Assembly (NCBI RefSeq): GCF_042665155.1
Contig: NZ_JBHTCG010000007.1
Span: forward strand, 62,001-126,000
DNA from: Sphaerisporangium rhizosphaerae
GTDB taxonomy: Bacteria > Actinomycetota > Actinomycetes > Streptosporangiales > Streptosporangiaceae
DNA length: 64,000 nt
Direction of reading: 5' to 3'
A program made the position numbers and the translations under genes. Below are positions 61,167-64,000 of the stretch, piece by piece (within the stretch, counting starts at the first letter, position 1; every line of letters starts with the position of its first letter). The notes under the pieces are model-generated. The model made no database searches and was not told where the DNA came from. It was given only the letters and a program-made list of their open reading frames with translations.

Positions 61167-62428
61167 GCGCCGTCGTCACCGGCATCGGGGTGCTCGCTCC
61201 GAACGGGCTCGGCACGGAGGAATTCTGGAGCCGGACGCTGGACGGGGTGAGCGGCATCGGCCCCATCACCCGCTTCGACGCCTCGCGCTACCCGGTGCGG
61301 TTCGCGGGCGAGGTGCCCGGGTTCGCCGCCCGCGACCACCTGCCGGGGCGGCTGGTCCCGCAGACCGACCGGATGACGCAGCTCGCGCTGACCGCCGCCG
61401 ACTGGGCACTGCTGGACGCGGCCGCCGACCCCGGCGACTTCGGCGAGTACGACATGGGCGTGGCCACGGCGGCCTCGGCCGGCGGGTTCGAGTTCGGACA
61501 GAAGGAGCTGCAGAACCTGTGGCGGCTCGGCCCGCGGCACGTCAGCGCCTACCAGTCGTTCGCCTGGTTCTACGCCGTCAACGCGGGCCAGATCTCCATC
61601 AGGAACGGCCTGCGCGGGCCCATGAACATCAACGTCGCCGAACAGGCGGGCGGCCTTGACGCGGTCGCCCAGGCCAGGCGCATGGTGCGCGGGGACACGC
61701 CGCTGGTGGTGACCGGCGCCGTCGACGCCTCGCTGTGCCCGTGGGGGCTGGTCGCCCAGTTGCCGAACGGCCGGCTGAGCACCGGCGACGACCCGCGGAC
61801 CGCCTACCAGCCGTTCGCCGCCGGCGCGCGCGGTCACCTGCCGGGGGAGGGCGGGGCGATCCTCGTCGTCGAGGACGCCGAGAGCGCCCGCCGCCGGGGC
61901 GCGCCGCACCTGTACGGCGAGGTCGCCGGATACTGCTCCACCTTCGACCCCGCACCGCGCACCGGGCGCCCGCCGCGCCTGGCCGCGGCCCTCCGCGGCG
62001 CGCTCGCCGACGCCGGCATCGACGCCGGCGCCGTCGACGTCGTCTACGCCGACGGCGCCGGCGTGCCCGAGCTGGACCTGGCGGAGGCCGAGGCGATCGC
62101 CGAGGTCTTCGGCAGGAACGGGGTGCCGGTGACGGCGCCCAAGAGCATGACCGGCCGGCTGAACGCGGGCGGGGCGGCTCTGGACCTGGCGGCGGCGCTG
62201 CTGTCCATCAGGGACGGGGTCATCCCTCCGACGGCCGGCGTCACCGGCCCCGACGAGCGTTACGGCCTGGACCTGGTGACCGGCGCCCGGCACGTGCGCG
62301 TCGGCGTCGCGCTGATCATCGCCCGCGGCTACGGCGGCTTCAACGCCGCGATGGTCGTACGGCGATGCCCCCCGGCCGCGCCGCGGCCCGCACGGGCCGC
62401 GGCCGTCATCCAAGGAGAAGGAACATGA
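61163..62428 (+). CDS. Chain length factor (KS-beta)
   Basis: 421 residues. Active-site Cys replaced by Gln161 in VAEQAGG, the hallmark of CLF. At actinorhodin CLF gate positions 109/112/116 this protein has Phe/Gly/Leu (actinorhodin: Phe/Thr/Phe), suggesting a longer cavity than the octaketide one. Overlaps KS-alpha and ACP by 4 bp each. Confidence 0.96.
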   Translation: MSAVVTGIGVLAPNGLGTEEFWSRTLDGVSGIGPITRFDASRYPVRFAGEVPGFAARDHLPGRLVPQTDRMTQLALTAADWALLDAAADPGDFGEYDMGVATAASAGGFEFGQKELQNLWRLGPRHVSAYQSFAWFYAVNAGQISIRNGLRGPMNINVAEQAGGLDAVAQARRMVRGDTPLVVTGAVDASLCPWGLVAQLPNGRLSTGDDPRTAYQPFAAGARGHLPGEGGAILVVEDAESARRRGAPHLYGEVAGYCSTFDPAPRTGRPPRLAAALRGALADAGIDAGAVDVVYADGAGVPELDLAEAEAIAEVFGRNGVPVTAPKSMTGRLNAGGAALDLAAALLSIRDGVIPPTAGVTGPDERYGLDLVTGARHVRVGVALIIARGYGGFNAAMVVRRCPPAAPRPARAAAVIQGEGT

Positions 62429-62682
62429 GCGAGTTCACCATCGACGACCTCAAGCGCATCCTGCGCGCCTGCGCGGGCGAGGACGAGGCGGTCGGCCTGG
62501 ACGGCGACATCCTGGACAGCGGTTTCGAGGAGCTCGGCTACGACTCGCTGGCCCTGCTGGAGACGGCGAGCCGCATCGAGCACGAGGTCGGCGTCGCCGT
62601 GCTGGACGAGGAGATCGGCGAGGTGACGACCCCCCGCCAGTTGCTCGACCTGGTGAACGGCCGGCTGGTGCAGAAGGTGTGA
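62425..62682 (+). CDS. Acyl carrier protein of the minimal PKS
   Basis: 85 residues. Phosphopantetheine Ser41 in LGYDSLALLE. FTIDDLKRIL start and VTTPRQLLDLVNGRL end are typical. AAGGAGAAGG upstream gives a strong ribosome site. Confidence 0.97.
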   Translation: MSEFTIDDLKRILRACAGEDEAVGLDGDILDSGFEELGYDSLALLETASRIEHEVGVAVLDEEIGEVTTPRQLLDLVNGRLVQKV

Positions 62683-63049
62683 GCCACTCCGCACCCCGGC
62701 CCACGGACCGCACACCCGGCCGGCCCAGGAACCCGCCGCCTCGGCCGGTCCGCGGTCCGCGGTCCGCCGCTCCGCCGGAGCCCGCACCCTCCGGTGGCGC
62801 GGCACCGGGCCCTGTGGCCCGGTGGAGAGGTCGCGGCCGGGTCGTCCGCGCGGACCGCGGGCGCCCGGTCCGCCAGGGGCTCGAGGTGAGGACGGCGCAT
62901 ACGGGCGGGGATCACCAGGGCGGCGGCGCTCCGCCTCGGTCGCCGTAGCGGGCGCCGGAATCGCCGCACCACGGCCCGCCGTCTCGGAGCCGATGGTTGT
63001 GGCACATGGCGGGGGAGAGGAGTGCCCGGTGGACGGGCGTGGTCGCCGA
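62683..63049. other. Convergent gap, no gene
   Basis: 367 bp between ACP and the SARP gene. Contains a triple GGTCCGC tandem at about 62745-62770 but no credible coding frame and no clear terminator. Confidence 0.5.
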
Positions 63050-63817
63050 CTAGACCAGGGCGCGTGCGCCGGTGCGCAGCACGTCCTCGTGCGCGTGCTG
63101 CAACTCGGGGGAGGGGTCCAGGCCGAGCTCCTCGCTGAGCAGGCCGCGGGCGTTCTGGTAGGCGTGCAGCGCCTCGCTGCGGCGTCCGCACCGGTTCAGC
63201 GCGACGACGAGCTGCGCGTGGAACCACTCGTTGAACGGGTGGGCGGTCACCAGCGCGCGCAGCTCGGCGATGAGCTCGTGGTGGTGCCCCAATTCCATTT
63301 CCGCCTCTATTCGGAGCTGCAGGGCGGCGATACGTCTTTCTTCCAGATGAATGGCATAACCATGCAGAAGCCGGCCGTAGTTGACGTTGGAAAGCGGCGC
63401 CCCGCGCCACAGTGCGAGCGCGTCCGCCGTTTTGCGGGCGGCACCCGCGGTACGGCCGTCATTACGCAGCGCACGCGCCTGCCCGACAAGGGTCTCGAAG
63501 GTCAGGTAGTCGGTCGCCTCGAATTCGATTCTGAATATGTACCCCGGCGGCGACGTGGCGAGCATCCGGTTGGAGGTGGCCTCGCCGAGCTCGCGGGAGA
63601 AGGACTTCCGTAGCTGGTAGATGTAGGTTTGGGCGGTGGTGACCGCGCTGTGCGGGGGGTGGTCCCCCCACAGCTCCTCGATAATCGCGTCCAGGCTCAC
63701 CACCTGGTTGGCGCGCATGAGCAGCAGCGCCAGAACCTGCCTTTGCTTGCTGGATGTCGGCGTGCACATCCGGCCACCGCTGACCACTTCGAGCGGACCT
63801 AAAAGATTGAATCTCAC
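63050..63817 (-). CDS. SARP pathway activator with a TTA codon
   Basis: 255 residues. Winged-helix DNA-binding domain 1-95 (RFNLLGPLEVV, SSKQRQVLALLLM, YIYQLRKS) and activation domain 100-250 (ALALWRGAPLSNV, LGLDPSPELQHAH). Small ActII-ORF4/DnrI-type activator. Start GTG 63817 follows GGAGGG by 5 nt. Codon 6 is TTA, the rare Leu codon read by bldA tRNA. Lower GC than neighbours. Probable activator of the 11-bp-spaced operators in this cluster. Confidence 0.94.
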   Translation of the reverse strand: MRFNLLGPLEVVSGGRMCTPTSSKQRQVLALLLMRANQVVSLDAIIEELWGDHPPHSAVTTAQTYIYQLRKSFSRELGEATSNRMLATSPPGYIFRIEFEATDYLTFETLVGQARALRNDGRTAGAARKTADALALWRGAPLSNVNYGRLLHGYAIHLEERRIAALQLRIEAEMELGHHHELIAELRALVTAHPFNEWFHAQLVVALNRCGRRSEALHAYQNARGLLSEELGLDPSPELQHAHEDVLRTGARALV

Positions 63818-63888
63818 CGGAACCCTCCAAAGACGGGTGCAATGCCGTGCTGACGGCCGTCCTGCGCGGAGCTCCCTGCCGCGTGTCA

Positions 63889-63917
63889 AACGTAGTTCGG
63901 GGATATTTGCCGGTCAA
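63889..63917 (-). promoter_or_regulatory. Candidate promoter of the SARP gene
   Basis: Minus strand: TTGACC (-35), 17-bp spacer, TACGTT (-10), placing the start about 65 nt upstream of GTG 63817. The region to 64000 is AT-richer than the surroundings. Confidence 0.5.
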
Positions 63918-64000
63918 TGCGGGGGCGCGCAGTCTTAGGGAATAATTAAGATGTTGAATACGGGTTACCGGAAGCCCCTCCAGGGGGCGGGCCGGGGTGT

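Noticed and set aside
62679..63613. Plus-strand frames after the ACP
   Set aside because: Pro/Arg-rich, no motif, opposite or beside the SARP gene.

Overview
The window is about 64 kb of very GC-rich DNA with third-position GC bias, GTG/TTG starts, SARP regulators and rare TTA codons. This is an actinomycete chromosome, probably Streptosporangiales or Streptomyces-like (the family is inferred, not proven). It holds parts of two secondary-metabolite clusters, a complete protocatechuate operon, carbohydrate-active enzymes, an IS200/IS605-type insertion and an unusual number of short tandem repeats.

Region 1 (1-7115, minus): a secreted LamG/DNRLRE protein followed by a secreted RHS/YD-repeat protein that runs off the left edge. 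Region 2 (7433-17845, plus): MFS exporter, TauD/SyrP-like hydroxylase, NRPS with a catalytically dead condensation-like domain, an Asp-type A domain, T and a Cys-type thioesterase, then a second NRPS (A-T-C). The predicted logic is a dipeptide-scale product carrying beta-hydroxyaspartate, with the dead C domain as candidate hydroxylase 'interface' domain. A double terminator closes the operon, and two divergent regulators (a TPR protein, an AfsR-like SARP-ATPase) follow at 17957-23371.

Region 3 (23477-28294): a GH2 beta-galactosidase and a ThDP pyruvate-oxidase-type enzyme. Region 4 (28300-29876): convergent terminator, a small secreted His/Gly-rich protein and two minisatellites (14/17 bp and exactly 28 bp). 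Region 5 (29876-37471, minus): the beta-ketoadipate operon pcaIJFHGBL, with a perfect inverted repeat over its promoter. Region 6 (37776-41828): a HTH protein, GH1 glycosidase, alpha/beta hydrolase, SUMF1-domain protein, an AraC-regulator remnant and a stand-alone CBM2 protein.

Region 7 (42719-45855): OmpR-type two-component system with a TAXI-type lipoprotein. Region 8 (45985-64000): the left part of a glycosylated type II polyketide cluster: O-methyltransferase, P450, glycosyltransferase, RmlA, RmlB, SDR, Gfo/Idh oxidoreductase, standalone acyltransferase, KSIII-like starter protein with Ser in place of Cys (DpsC-like), FAD hydroxylase, KS-alpha, CLF, ACP and a TTA-containing SARP. Three divergent promoters in this cluster carry TCGA-core heptamers at exact 11-bp spacing, the classic SARP operator, so the SARP at the right edge probably drives them. 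Cyclases, aromatases and most deoxysugar genes must lie beyond base 64000.
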